Shown piece by piece: positions 1 to 6,272 of a stretch of DNA of 34,945 nucleotides (within the stretch, counting starts at the first letter, position 1; the number at the start of each line of letters is the position of its first letter). The stretch comes from Rhizobiales bacterium 24-66-13 (GTDB lineage Bacteria; Pseudomonadota; Alphaproteobacteria; Rhizobiales; Xanthobacteraceae), in the NCBI GenBank assembly GCA_002257205.1, contig NCHM01000013.1, positions 1 to 34,945 on the forward strand. Reading direction: 5' to 3'. The notes under the pieces were generated by a model. That model saw only the letters and a list, made by a program, of their open reading frames with translations. It did no database searches and had not been told where the DNA came from. A program made the position numbers and the translations under genes.

Positions 1-486
1 GCCTTCGATTTCGTCGCCGACAAGCCCGGCGATTGGGCGATCCACTGCCACAAGTCGCATCACACCATGAACGCCATGGGCCACGACGTGCGCAACTTCA
101 TCGGCGTCGACAAGAAGGAGTTCGCCAAGAAGGTCCGCAAGCTCGTCCCCGACTACATGCCGATGGGCACGGCCGGCATGGCGGACATGGGCGAGATGGA
201 GATGCCGCTGCCCGACAACACCCTGCCGATGATGACGGGCTTCGCCCAGTTCGGGGCGGTCGAGATGGGCGGCATGTTCTCGGTCGTCAAGGTGCGCGAG
301 GGGCTCGCATCCGGCGATTACAAAGATCCGGGATGGTTCAAGCACCCGGAAGGTACGGTCGCCTTTGAGTGGAAGGGCGAACCGAAAAGAGCCGAACGCG
401 AGCCTCCTGCCGCGTTCGACAAGTCGAGGACCGCCGAGTTCAACGTCGTGAAACCCGGCAAAAAATCCCCCCATGGCAATCATTGA
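1..486 (+). CDS. Multicopper oxidase, C-terminal part (5' end outside window)
   Basis: The frame is open from base 1, so only the last 161 residues are present. It carries the C-terminal copper-binding signature HCHKSHHTMNAMGH. The His-Cys-His triad supplies type 1, 2 and 3 copper ligands, and the downstream His and Met complete the type 1 site, as in the copper-oxidising CopA/CueO-like group. The segment after it is Met-rich (MPMGTAGMADMGEMEMP), typical of periplasmic copper oxidases that detoxify Cu(I). The family works in the periplasm. The 3' end overlaps an upstream ATG of the cupredoxin gene, and the better start of that gene is 13 bases past this stop, which suggests one transcript. 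The assignment to the family is firm, but CopA versus another copper oxidase cannot be decided without the N-terminus. Confidence 0.92.
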   Translation, partial: AFDFVADKPGDWAIHCHKSHHTMNAMGHDVRNFIGVDKKEFAKKVRKLVPDYMPMGTAGMADMGEMEMPLPDNTLPMMTGFAQFGAVEMGGMFSVVKVREGLASGDYKDPGWFKHPEGTVAFEWKGEPKRAEREPPAAFDKSRTAEFNVVKPGKKSPHGNH

Positions 487-499
487 GAAGGATTCCTAC

Positions 500-970
500 G
501 TGCAACCACGATTCCTGATCGCCGCGCTTGCGGCCCTTACCCTGTCGACCGCAGCGCTGGCCGACGCTGGCCATTCCCATGGGGATGACCGCGCGTATGG
601 CGAGCCTGGAGATCCCAAGAAAGCGGCGCGCACCATCCAGATCACCATGCGTGAATCGGACGGGAAGATGGTGTTCATCCCGAACAAGATCGACATCCGC
701 AAGGGAGAGCAGGTCAAGTTCGCCATCCGTAACAATGGTGAGCTCGATCACGAGATCGTCGTCGGCACGCTCGACGAAAACCTCAAGCACATGGCCGAGA
801 TGATGAAGAACCCGGACATGGAGCATGACGATCCCAACGCCAAGCGCCTAGCACCGAAGAAGACCGGCGAAATTGTCTGGAAGTTCACCAAGGCCGGGGA
901 GTTCGACTTCTCCTGCCTCATCCCCGGTCACCGGGAATCCGGCATGACCGGCACCATCATCGTCAAGTAG
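500..970 (+). CDS. Exported cupredoxin-domain copper protein
   Basis: The GTG at 500 is chosen as start because GAGAAGGA (486-493) lies just before it and the product then begins with a clean signal peptide (MQPRFLIAALAALTLSTAALA). An ATG at 473 would overlap the oxidase and add nine odd residues. The mature protein of about 135 residues has a His-rich start (GHSHGDD), a plastocyanin/azurin-like beta fold and the C-terminal type 1 copper loop FSCLIPGHRESGM, with Cys, His and Met ligands in cupredoxin order. The upstream His ligand is in ELDHEIV. The Met/His stretch MAEMMKNPDMEHDD could bind extra copper. It is probably a periplasmic copper carrier or electron-transfer partner of the multicopper oxidase upstream. 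Confidence 0.9.
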   Translation: MQPRFLIAALAALTLSTAALADAGHSHGDDRAYGEPGDPKKAARTIQITMRESDGKMVFIPNKIDIRKGEQVKFAIRNNGELDHEIVVGTLDENLKHMAEMMKNPDMEHDDPNAKRLAPKKTGEIVWKFTKAGEFDFSCLIPGHRESGMTGTIIVK

Positions 971-995
971 TTGCACTCAACAAAGGAGCATAATT

Positions 996-1280
996 ATGCG
1001 TAAGCTTATAATGGCAGCGGCGATCTCCGCGTTTTCGACCGCTGCCTTGGCGCAGGCGGCTCCGGTCGATGGACAGATCACCAAGATCGACCAGGCCCAG
1101 GGCAAGGTCACGCTCAAGCATGGGCCGATCAAGAACCTCGACATGGACGGCATGACGATGGTGTTCGCCGTCGCCGACCCGGCCATGCTGAAAGCGGTCA
1201 AGGTCGGCGACAAGGTGAAGTTCGAGGCGGATCGGGTGAGCGGCCGTCTGACGGTCACCAAGATCGCCAAGGCGAACTAA
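996..1280 (+). CDS. CusF-like periplasmic copper-binding protein
   Basis: This 94-residue product has a signal peptide (cut after AALAQA) and one small OB-fold domain of the CusF/YdeQ family. The copper site reads KHGPIKNLDMDGMTMVF: the His and the two Met of MTM match the Cu(I)/Ag(I) ligands of CusF. The Trp that stacks on the metal in E. coli CusF (NWPEMTM) is Met here (DMDGMTM). In CusABC systems CusF delivers copper to the efflux pump. No CusABC genes are visible here, so it may instead serve the oxidase or the ATPases. AAAGGAG lies 5-12 bases before the ATG, and the gene follows the cupredoxin by 25 bases, consistent with one operon. Confidence 0.9.
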   Translation: MRKLIMAAAISAFSTAALAQAAPVDGQITKIDQAQGKVTLKHGPIKNLDMDGMTMVFAVADPAMLKAVKVGDKVKFEADRVSGRLTVTKIAKAN

Positions 1281-1336
1281 CATCTCGCTATCCCGGGGAG
1301 CGCTGCGGCGCTCCCCGTCCACTGGAGGACCACCCG

Positions 1337-2248
1337 ATGAACATGGACCGCAGACGCGTGCTCCTGCTCGCAGGCGCGACGCTGCTCGCGCCAGCGGCTG
1401 CCAGTGCCGCCAGCCAACCTTTGGTCACGGTCTACAAGGACCCGTCCTGCAATTGCTGCGGCGCCTGGGCCGAGCACATTGCGAAGGCCGGCTTTTCCAC
1501 GAAGATCGTCGAGGAGCCAAGGATTAACGCAATCAAAGTTCGCTTTGGGATTCCCTCGGCGCTCTGGTCCTGCCACACGGCCGAGGTCGAAAACTACCTT
1601 CTCGAAGGCCATGTTCCAGCCACGCGCCAAACCTGTTCATGCGCTTCCGTGGCGCCAGCCCGATTCCGAGCTGAGAGCACAACCATGGACGAACGATCGG
1701 TGAGCATTCGGAAGGCAAGCCGGCTAACCAGAACGCTCCTGGTCGCACGCCCTGCAGCAGGCTATTCCGTGGTCCAGCGGCTCTTGCATTGGGGCGTGGT
1801 CCTGCTGTGCCTGACCCAGATTCCCACGTCATGGGCCATTGCCCGCACCCACATGACGCATGCCTTCATGCAGCCGGCTCCATTCGACCTCTTCCTGCAC
1901 CGCGTCCACGCCTGGGGCGGCTGGCTTATTCTGGCCTTCGCAGTAGTCCGTATCGGCCTCAGATATCTTCATGGTGTCCCGCCGCTGCCAGCGGCCTCCT
2001 CGCAGATCACGCGTTGGGGGACAGCGGTTAGTCACGCGCTACTGTACGGCCTGCTCTTCGCGCTGCCCATTACCGGCACCGGCGCCATGTATGTGAACAG
2101 CGCTGCCTTTGCCCCAATCCATCGGGTTCTCACATGGTCGCTGCTCGCCGTCGCGGTCGTTCACGCCGTCGCGGCACTCTGGCACCATCTCATCCGACGC
2201 GACGAGGTTCTTCGTCGAATGATCACCGGGGTTCGAACCGCGAAATGA
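1337..2248 (+). CDS. Chimeric frame: N-terminal half of DUF411 protein joined to cytochrome b561
   Basis: The first ~95 residues are a twin-Arg-like leader (MDRRRVLLLAG) and the start of a DUF411 metal-binding domain, with DPSCNCCGAW and SALWSCHTAEVENYLLEGHVPA. DUF411 normally runs on for about 60 more residues, including a GMPxGSPGM motif, but this half is absent. From about residue 135 the frame encodes a four-helix cytochrome b561 (CybB type) with heme-ligand candidates in RLLHWG, FLHRVHAWGGW, SHALLYG and VVHAVAALWHH. An internal ATG at 1685, with a weak GAGAG before it, would give a stand-alone b561 whose positively charged N-terminus suits a cytoplasmic end. A cleaved leader on the fused form would place that end in the periplasm. 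It may be a deletion fusion with the b561 made separately. The two domain identities are solid; the translated form is uncertain. Confidence 0.8.
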   Translation: MNMDRRRVLLLAGATLLAPAAASAASQPLVTVYKDPSCNCCGAWAEHIAKAGFSTKIVEEPRINAIKVRFGIPSALWSCHTAEVENYLLEGHVPATRQTCSCASVAPARFRAESTTMDERSVSIRKASRLTRTLLVARPAAGYSVVQRLLHWGVVLLCLTQIPTSWAIARTHMTHAFMQPAPFDLFLHRVHAWGGWLILAFAVVRIGLRYLHGVPPLPAASSQITRWGTAVSHALLYGLLFALPITGTGAMYVNSAAFAPIHRVLTWSLLAVAVVHAVAALWHHLIRRDEVLRRMITGVRTAK

Positions 2249-2265
2249 CCACGAATGGGTCAGAC

Positions 2266-2300
2266 GCGGTCCTGACTGGCGTCTTCTAAATCAGGACCGC
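2266..2300. terminator. Perfect 10-bp inverted repeat after the DUF411/b561 gene
   Basis: GCGGTCCTGA (2266-2275) is repeated inverted as TCAGGACCGC (2291-2300) with a 15-base loop, 18 bases after the stop at 2248. No T-run follows, so it may be a weak terminator, an RNA-stabilising hairpin or an operator for the next gene. Confidence 0.4.
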
Positions 2301-2333
2301 TCAATACACAGGCCAGCCCCCATGGAGTCGACA

Positions 2334-2831
2334 ATGACACGCGAGTGGAAAATCGGAACAGGCGCAATTCTACTTTCCGCTTGTTTGACACCAGCGTTCG
2401 CCGCCGATGATGACAGTCTCGTGCGAATTCTTGCGAAAGCGGATATTGCTCACAATTTTGTGGTGTATTGCGCTCAATATGATCCATCGATCATTGAAAG
2501 GACAAGAGGCAGTGTCGGCGATGCGCAACAGCTCATGCTGCACGTTCGAAGTGACGTGATCTCTGGCTTGCCTCAAGCTGAGGCGTTGGAAGTTGTGGTC
2601 CGTTCGGCGAATGCAGCGCGCATCGGTGTGTTGCTCGCTATCAGAGAGCGCTACGGACCGACGCAAAGCGAAGAAAGCGCGCGACTTGCTAACTGGTGTA
2701 AAAGATCAGCAGCGCCTTCGGTAAAAGAATTCGTCAGTAGTCACGACGATCATCATGATGCGTTTGATGCGGAAATTGCGAGGGCAAAGGAGGACCTGCA
2801 GCTCCCTAACAAACATCCTTCCTTCAAGTGA
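2334..2831 (+). CDS. Hypothetical exported protein, unknown family
   Basis: I do not recognise this 165-residue product. The ATG at 2334 is preferred over the one at 2322 because GGAG lies six bases before it and the product then starts with a signal peptide (MTREWKIGTGAILLSACLTPAFA). The mature part looks helical, has two Cys (VVYCAQ and ANWCKR) that could form a disulfide, and ends with a His/Asp cluster (SSHDDHHDAFD) that could bind metal. The codons are more AT-rich than in the copper genes before it, which hints at a different origin. It lies between the copper module and the first ERHEF gene, so a role in envelope metal handling is only a guess. Confidence 0.65.
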   Translation: MTREWKIGTGAILLSACLTPAFAADDDSLVRILAKADIAHNFVVYCAQYDPSIIERTRGSVGDAQQLMLHVRSDVISGLPQAEALEVVVRSANAARIGVLLAIRERYGPTQSEESARLANWCKRSAAPSVKEFVSSHDDHHDAFDAEIARAKEDLQLPNKHPSFK

Positions 2832-2859
2832 GCCAAATGAATGTAGCCGAAACGCCAGA

Positions 2860-2875
2860 CGTGAAATTTCTCACA
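2860..2875. promoter_or_regulatory. CRP-type site upstream of first ERHEF gene
   Basis: CGTGA-AATTTC-TCACA matches the Crp consensus TGTGA-N6-TCACA at 9 of 10 fixed positions. Its centre is about 71 bp before the GTG at 2939. The same kind of site, at nearly the same distance, precedes the paralogous gene at 5886. Confidence 0.6.
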
Positions 2876-2938
2876 TCGGCGGCCGCGACTCCTCACTAAC
2901 GTTTAGCTTTCTGGGTGAGTGCCTCAAAGGAGATCATC

Positions 2939-3187
2939 GTGAGAATCTACAAACTCTTCGCCTTTGGCGCTTTCGCAATCGTTGCCACAACACCTGTCAT
3001 GGCGGATTCCTATTCGCCGACGTTGGCAGGAAGGGAACGCGCGCGCCACGAGTTCCGGGATGTCCAGCGTGGGGCTTATCCGAGGGGTCCTGCGCCACAG
3101 CTGACCGCACCGGCCCAGCGAAACGTCGTGCCGGCGCCGCTGAAGAGGTTGCTCAGTTCACCGGCCGAAGGCAAGTCCAATATGTGA
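2939..3187 (+). CDS. Small exported protein of the ERHEF pair (paralogue 1)
   Basis: The GTG at 2939 is taken as start: GGAG lies six bases upstream, and the 82-residue product then opens with a signal peptide (MRIYKLFAFGAFAIVATTPVMA). An upstream GTG at 2915 would only lengthen the leader. The mature N-terminus DSYSPTLAGRERARHEFRDVQ is shared with the protein at 5886-6131 (DYYPSTLSQKERERHEFLDVQ), followed in both by a Pro/Gly/Ala-rich tail (YPRGPAPQ and FPSGQAPA). The mature part is charged, has no Cys and looks mostly unstructured after the conserved block. I know of no assigned function. A Crp-like site lies upstream, and an IS element has landed 17 bases after the stop without breaking the gene. 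Confidence 0.75.
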   Translation: MRIYKLFAFGAFAIVATTPVMADSYSPTLAGRERARHEFRDVQRGAYPRGPAPQLTAPAQRNVVPAPLKRLLSSPAEGKSNM

Positions 3188-3214
3188 AAGGCCGATCTCC
3201 CTTAGGGTCCAGAC

Positions 3215-3583
3215 TCACAACCAGTAGCTGACGGTGGCTGCGATACAGACGGCCGCGAGGAAGTTGACGGCGTTTCGATCGTAGCGTGTCGCGACCCGTC
3301 TGAAGTCCTTCAATCGACAGAACATGCGCTCGATGGCGTTGCGATGGCGGTAAAGTACAGGTGAGAAGCAGTTTTTCCAGGTGCGATTGGTTTTGGGTGG
3401 AATGTTCGGCATTGTGCCGGCTTCTTCGACCTGGCGGCGGATGGCGTTGCTGTCATAGCCCTTGTCGCCATGCAGGATCTCACAAGGTGGCAATCGATCC
3501 AGAAGCTCCATTCCCGCTGTGCAATCAGCGACTTGTCCACCCGTCAGCATGAAAGCAAGCGGGCGGCATTCCTCATCAGTCAA
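3215..3583 (-). CDS. IS5-family transposase, OrfB (C-terminal catalytic part)
   Basis: This frame carries the rest of the DDE catalytic domain: CRPLAFMLTGGQVADC, the second Asp in LHGDKGYDS, and the third acidic residue in YRHRNAIERMFCRLKDFRR, which fits the Y-(2)-R-(3)-E-(6)-K signature of the IS4/IS5 superfamily. It ends SYWL, the usual C-terminus of the group. The first in-frame ATG is at 3583, but the protein is more likely made only as a fusion with OrfA through a -1 frameshift, which is common in the IS427 group. No internal stop or deletion is visible. Confidence 0.88.
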   Translation of the reverse strand: MTDEECRPLAFMLTGGQVADCTAGMELLDRLPPCEILHGDKGYDSNAIRRQVEEAGTMPNIPPKTNRTWKNCFSPVLYRHRNAIERMFCRLKDFRRVATRYDRNAVNFLAAVCIAATVSYWL

Positions 3584-3972
3584 CGCATGGATTTTGGTCG
3601 TTCGCCCGCCACGAGAGCGGCCGATGGCCTGATTTTTCTCCCCCCTTTGCCACCAGACGCCGAGCGATGCGCCTTGACGGCCGAGGAGTCGATCAGCACC
3701 TGGACAGGCGGCCCTCCAGCTTGTGCGAGCGCATGGAAGAGGTTGAACCAGACGCCTTTCGCCGCCCAGCGGACGTAACGATTATAGAGCGTCTTCTTTG
3801 GACCGTAGGCGGGTGGCGCATCGATCCAGCGGCCACCTGATTTCAAGACATGGATGATGCCACTGATCACTCGCCGATCATCGACACGAGGCTTGCCGCG
3901 CGTGTTTGTCGGGAGATAAGGCGAAATCCGAAGAAACTGCGCCTCGCTCAGCCAGAAGTGATCTCGATCCAT
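3580..3972 (-). CDS. IS5-family transposase, OrfA (N-terminal part)
   Basis: The start at 3972 (MDRDHFWLSEAQF) is chosen over the upstream ATG at 4002 because AGGAGG lies eight bases before it and the sequence then matches the usual N-terminus of IS427-type transposases. The 130-residue frame holds the DUF4096 helix-turn-helix region (KSGGRWIDAPPAYGPKKTLYNRY) and the first catalytic Asp (VLIDSSAVKAHRSA). After SASGGKGG the frame runs into unrelated residues and stops. The true continuation, with EKNQAIGRSRGGRTTKIHALTDE content, lies in the -1 frame. The likely switch is on the AAA-GGG-GGG run (minus-strand reading of 3640-3648). The full enzyme would be OrfA-OrfB made by -1 frameshifting. Confidence 0.88.
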   Translation of the reverse strand: MDRDHFWLSEAQFLRISPYLPTNTRGKPRVDDRRVISGIIHVLKSGGRWIDAPPAYGPKKTLYNRYVRWAAKGVWFNLFHALAQAGGPPVQVLIDSSAVKAHRSASGGKGGRKIRPSAALVAGERPKSMR

Positions 3973-4051
3973 CACGGTTTCCTCCTGGAAACCCTGAATC
4001 ACAAACCGACAGCCATGCCAATCAATTTATGGGTCTGGACCCTAGAACGAT

Positions 4052-4086
4052 GTTAAGCCGCACCCATTTCCAGGGCGCGGCTTAAC
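4052..4086 (-). terminator. Strong hairpin downstream of the Crp-like regulator
   Basis: GTTAAGCCGC (4052-4061) pairs with GCGGCTTAAC (4077-4086), and CCC/GGG inside extends the stem past one mismatch. It lies 9 bases after the regulator's stop on the minus strand and 9 bases from the IS end. No long T-run follows on either strand, so termination is likely but not certain. Confidence 0.55.
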
Positions 4087-4095
4087 TGCTCCCGA

Positions 4096-4773
4096 TCAAT
4101 CGCCGGAAAGCTGATCGCCTCTAATTACGAGGCCACGGCCACTTCGGACAATGAAGCCAGACCGCATGAGCTTGGTGAGTTCTTTTGTGACTGCCTCGCG
4201 CTGAGAGGAAATACGCAAAGCCAGTTCCTCATGCGTTGGCAGGCAGTCTATCATCAAGGTGCCGTCCGCTCCCGATTTCGCCAACCGCACCAACTCAATC
4301 TTCAAGCGGCTGTGCATCGGCAGCGTGACGGTATCGGCGAGGCGCCGGTTCACACGGCACAGCCGCCGGCACATGACGCGCATAACCGCCGTTGAAAAAG
4401 CCCCGTGCTCCACAATTGCCCGAAAAAAGCTCGCCCGATCGATGACGAACGTGTTCGAGGTCTCGGATGCCTCGACAACAAGGGGCACAATATTATCCGC
4501 AAAAGCGGCTGATTCTCCGATCAGTTCACCGCGCTCAACGTCAGTCACAAAGACGTCGATACCCTGCAGCGTTGGTATCGAAACCCGCAAGCGTCCATCC
4601 GCGACGACGTATATCACTGACGCGGTATTGGCCGAGATCTCGAAGCGTTGTGCCTTCGGAATGGTCCGCCTGTGCGCACCGAGCTGAAGGCGGGCGTCGT
4701 CCAGAAAGTCGAGGAGGGTGGTGTGACCCGGTGATTCCGAACAAGTGGGGGCTGCAAGAGAAAAGACATTCAT
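4096..4773 (-). CDS. Crp/Fnr-family transcriptional regulator
   Basis: The ATG at 4773 (MNVFSLAAPT) is preferred to one at 4818 because AAGG lies upstream and the extra 15 residues look non-coding. The 225-residue protein has the family's N-terminal beta-roll sensor domain (GRLRVSIPTLQG, GELIGESAAF), a dimerisation helix and a C-terminal winged helix-turn-helix. The recognition helix reads SSQREAVTKELTKL. The Arg-Glu pair aligns with R180 and E181 of E. coli Crp, and Lys replaces R185, which predicts binding to GTGA half-sites. The Arg-Ser/Thr pair that holds cAMP in Crp (after GE...) is not seen; PLV stands there, so the signal is probably not cAMP. No FNR-type Cys cluster is present. It lies between the two ERHEF genes that carry TGTGA-N6-TCACA sites and is the obvious candidate for controlling them. 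Confidence 0.85.
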   Translation of the reverse strand: MNVFSLAAPTCSESPGHTTLLDFLDDARLQLGAHRRTIPKAQRFEISANTASVIYVVADGRLRVSIPTLQGIDVFVTDVERGELIGESAAFADNIVPLVVEASETSNTFVIDRASFFRAIVEHGAFSTAVMRVMCRRLCRVNRRLADTVTLPMHSRLKIELVRLAKSGADGTLMIDCLPTHEELALRISSQREAVTKELTKLMRSGFIVRSGRGLVIRGDQLSGD

Positions 4774-4979
4774 GACACTGGCCTTGCAGGCGCGCGCGTC
4801 GACAGCGTTTCGCTCCATGCAAGCGAATGCCAGGAGGCGCGGACGCGTTCGCCCAGAGAGTTCGACAGGAGGAGATTTGGAGCGGCCAGTGCTTGTCGCA
4901 CGGACCGCGTCCGTCGCACCGAAAGACGAATCGACGCTGCGGATGCATCCGCCACGCCAACGGCCCTCAGTGCCGGCTA

Positions 4980-5345
4980 TCAGGTCAGCCGAGGCGGCCG
5001 ATCCAGCGGGCTAAGCTGGGAACCGTGAACAGAGCTGTGCCCGAGACGGAACGTCAGCCGACGCACGTTCCGCACTGCGGAGATCAGATCCCTGCTAGGC
5101 CACAGCACAGCACAGCTCGTGGCGGAACAATCCGAAGGCATCAGCCCAGGATTCATCGCGGAGCCGCACGCTCCATTCTCATCTGGGCACGACAGCGCGT
5201 ATTCGCGGGACAGTTCCTGTGTGGGGCTCGCGAAAACGCCGGCTCCAACGCCACTATCAAAGGCGCCATGAAACATCCCCGCAGACATTACAAGGACGGC
5301 GGTAAGCAACAAAGCAAGGTATCGACGCACTGGTAACGACATCAT
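4980..5345 (-). CDS. Hypothetical exported Cys-containing protein
   Basis: The open frame reaches up to 5459, but the plausible start is the ATG pair at 5340-5345. The product then begins with a signal peptide or membrane anchor (MMSLPVRRYLALLLTAVLVMSAGM). The mature part has four Cys (SCPDENGAC, DCSATSC), and the C-terminus ends LSPLDRPPRLT, a style I associate with small secreted proteins beside alphaproteobacterial copper genes. No Shine-Dalgarno is clear. It lies 206 bases upstream of the Crp-like regulator on the same strand. An overlapping plus-strand frame (4827-5336) has no protein-like features. It is more likely coding than not, but the function is unknown. Confidence 0.5.
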   Translation of the reverse strand: MMSLPVRRYLALLLTAVLVMSAGMFHGAFDSGVGAGVFASPTQELSREYALSCPDENGACGSAMNPGLMPSDCSATSCAVLWPSRDLISAVRNVRRLTFRLGHSSVHGSQLSPLDRPPRLT

Positions 5346-5722
5346 CAAGGCCGCCCAAGGCAGAAAAAGCCGATCGATTCGACGAAAGGCATAGAAGCCG
5401 CTAATCGAGGCGACCGTGTGTCTCTTGTCTGGCAGACCAATCGAGCGTGAACGTGGCAACGACTCGAAGCGGCCGAACCGCCGCTACTTGTCCAGGTTTC
5501 TCCTTCCGCGTCGGAATCCCTGGACCAAACAGGTCGGAACTATCAACGCGGATGGACCGCATCGCGCGAGACGACGCGGGTGCCCCCCTCCTCCCGAAGA
5601 TGAACCCAGATCGATAGAATCTGCCGGCGCGTCCCGCAGAGTGACAAACGCATTTCTCGGGAAGTAAGTATACGTATGTGCATAGGGCGCGAGTATATTT
5701 ACTGATGATCTCGTATGCTTGC

Positions 5723-5737
5723 ATGTTCCGCGAACAT
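5723..5737. promoter_or_regulatory. Palindrome ATGTTC-CGC-GAACAT
   Basis: Six-base perfect arms around a three-base centre lie in the AT-rich upstream region of the second ERHEF gene. It is a plausible operator. It does not fit the alphaproteobacterial LexA direct repeat (GTTC-N7-GTTC). The binding protein is unknown. Confidence 0.35.
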
Positions 5738-5803
5738 ATTCTACAATATACGAAGATTTAACCATCAATTATATTTTCACTTACACCATTTTGTGAAGCC
5801 GAA

Positions 5804-5819
5804 TGTGAAATCCTTCACA
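5804..5819. promoter_or_regulatory. Perfect CRP-type site upstream of second ERHEF gene
   Basis: TGTGA-AATCCT-TCACA matches all ten fixed positions of the Crp consensus. Its centre lies about 74 bp before the ATG at 5886. If it activates from -41.5, transcription would begin near 5853. The identical ATCG follows here and at 2860-2875. Confidence 0.7.
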
Positions 5820-5885
5820 TCGCATCTGCGTCTCTTCCCGCAGTTTCCGGGCATCGCGACAGTGCTTTGAAAAAAGGAAGTTGAT

Positions 5886-6131
5886 ATGGCCCTGAGGAAG
5901 ATCCTGTTCGGTGGCATGGTGGCGCTACTGTCTGCAGCACCTGCTTTCGCTGACTATTATCCGTCTACGCTTTCCCAAAAGGAGCGTGAACGTCACGAGT
6001 TTCTCGACGTCCAGAAGGAGGATTTCCCGAGCGGACAGGCGCCCGCGTATATGTCATCCATGCCGCCCGGCGATCCGCAAATGCCGACGATGACGGGTGA
6101 GGCCACGATCCCCTCCAAGCCGAGGCTCTAG
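5886..6131 (+). CDS. Small exported protein of the ERHEF pair (paralogue 2)
   Basis: This 81-residue product starts at an ATG with AAGGAAG five to six bases upstream. It has a signal peptide (MALRKILFGGMVALLSAAPAFA). The mature protein begins DYYPSTLSQKERERHEFLDVQ, matching paralogue 1 at most positions, and continues into a Pro/Met-rich tail (SSMPPGDPQMPTMTGEA). The Met residues in the tail could be copper ligands, but this is speculation. A perfect TGTGA-N6-TCACA site lies upstream and a strong hairpin downstream, so it is probably a single-gene transcript. The function is unknown. Confidence 0.8.
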   Translation: MALRKILFGGMVALLSAAPAFADYYPSTLSQKERERHEFLDVQKEDFPSGQAPAYMSSMPPGDPQMPTMTGEATIPSKPRL

Positions 6132-6160
6132 CAGGCCCCGCATCGCACCACTCGGAAATC

Positions 6161-6188
6161 GAGCCGCGCCCTTTGTTGGCGCGGCTCA
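6161..6188. terminator. Hairpin between convergent genes
   Basis: GAGCCGCGCC (6161-6170) pairs perfectly with GGCGCGGCTC (6179-6188) around an 8-base loop. It lies 29 bases after the ERHEF stop and between it and the convergent antiporter gene, so it could end both transcripts. Neither side has a long T-run. Confidence 0.55.
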
Positions 6189-6272
6189 GCACTCCCGCAA
6201 AACCTATGAGTGTCGTCCTGGAGCGACGCCGCGGTCGTGTTGCGGCACCTTCGTGCGCTTATCAAAGGATCC

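Larger units (their letters stand above)
3205..4042 (-). mobile_element. IS5-family (IS427-type) insertion sequence, 838 bp
   Basis: The element is bounded by inverted repeats: AGGGTCCAGACTCA at the left end including the flanking A (GGG from 3205), and its inverse ending GTCTGGACCC at 4042. A TA dinucleotide flanks both sides (3203-3204 and 4043-4044), which fits the TA target duplication of this group. Inside, on the minus strand, are two overlapping transposase frames. The element sits between the first ERHEF gene and the hairpin behind the Crp-like regulator. Both ends and both frames look intact, so it is probably a recent, potentially active insertion. Confidence 0.9.
5346..5885. other. 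Gene-free AT-rich intergenic region
   Basis: I see no convincing gene in these 540 bases. Positions 5660-5800 are much more AT-rich than the rest of the window (tata-containing stretches around 5665-5700 and 5738-5775). The region holds the palindrome at 5723-5737, the Crp-type site at 5804-5819 and an extra TTTTGTGAA half-site just before it. It appears to be the regulatory region of the ERHEF gene at 5886 and possibly of the divergent frame ending at 4980. Confidence 0.55.

Noticed and set aside
2229..2240. GGTTCGAACC, like a tRNA T-loop
   Set aside because: It lies inside the end of the b561 coding frame, and no acceptor stem, anticodon arm or CCA end can be folded around it.
4827..5336. 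169-codon plus-strand frame opposite the hypothetical Cys-containing gene
   Set aside because: The product is an Arg/Gln/His-rich string with no hydrophobic core or motif, whereas the minus strand gives a signal peptide and spaced Cys.
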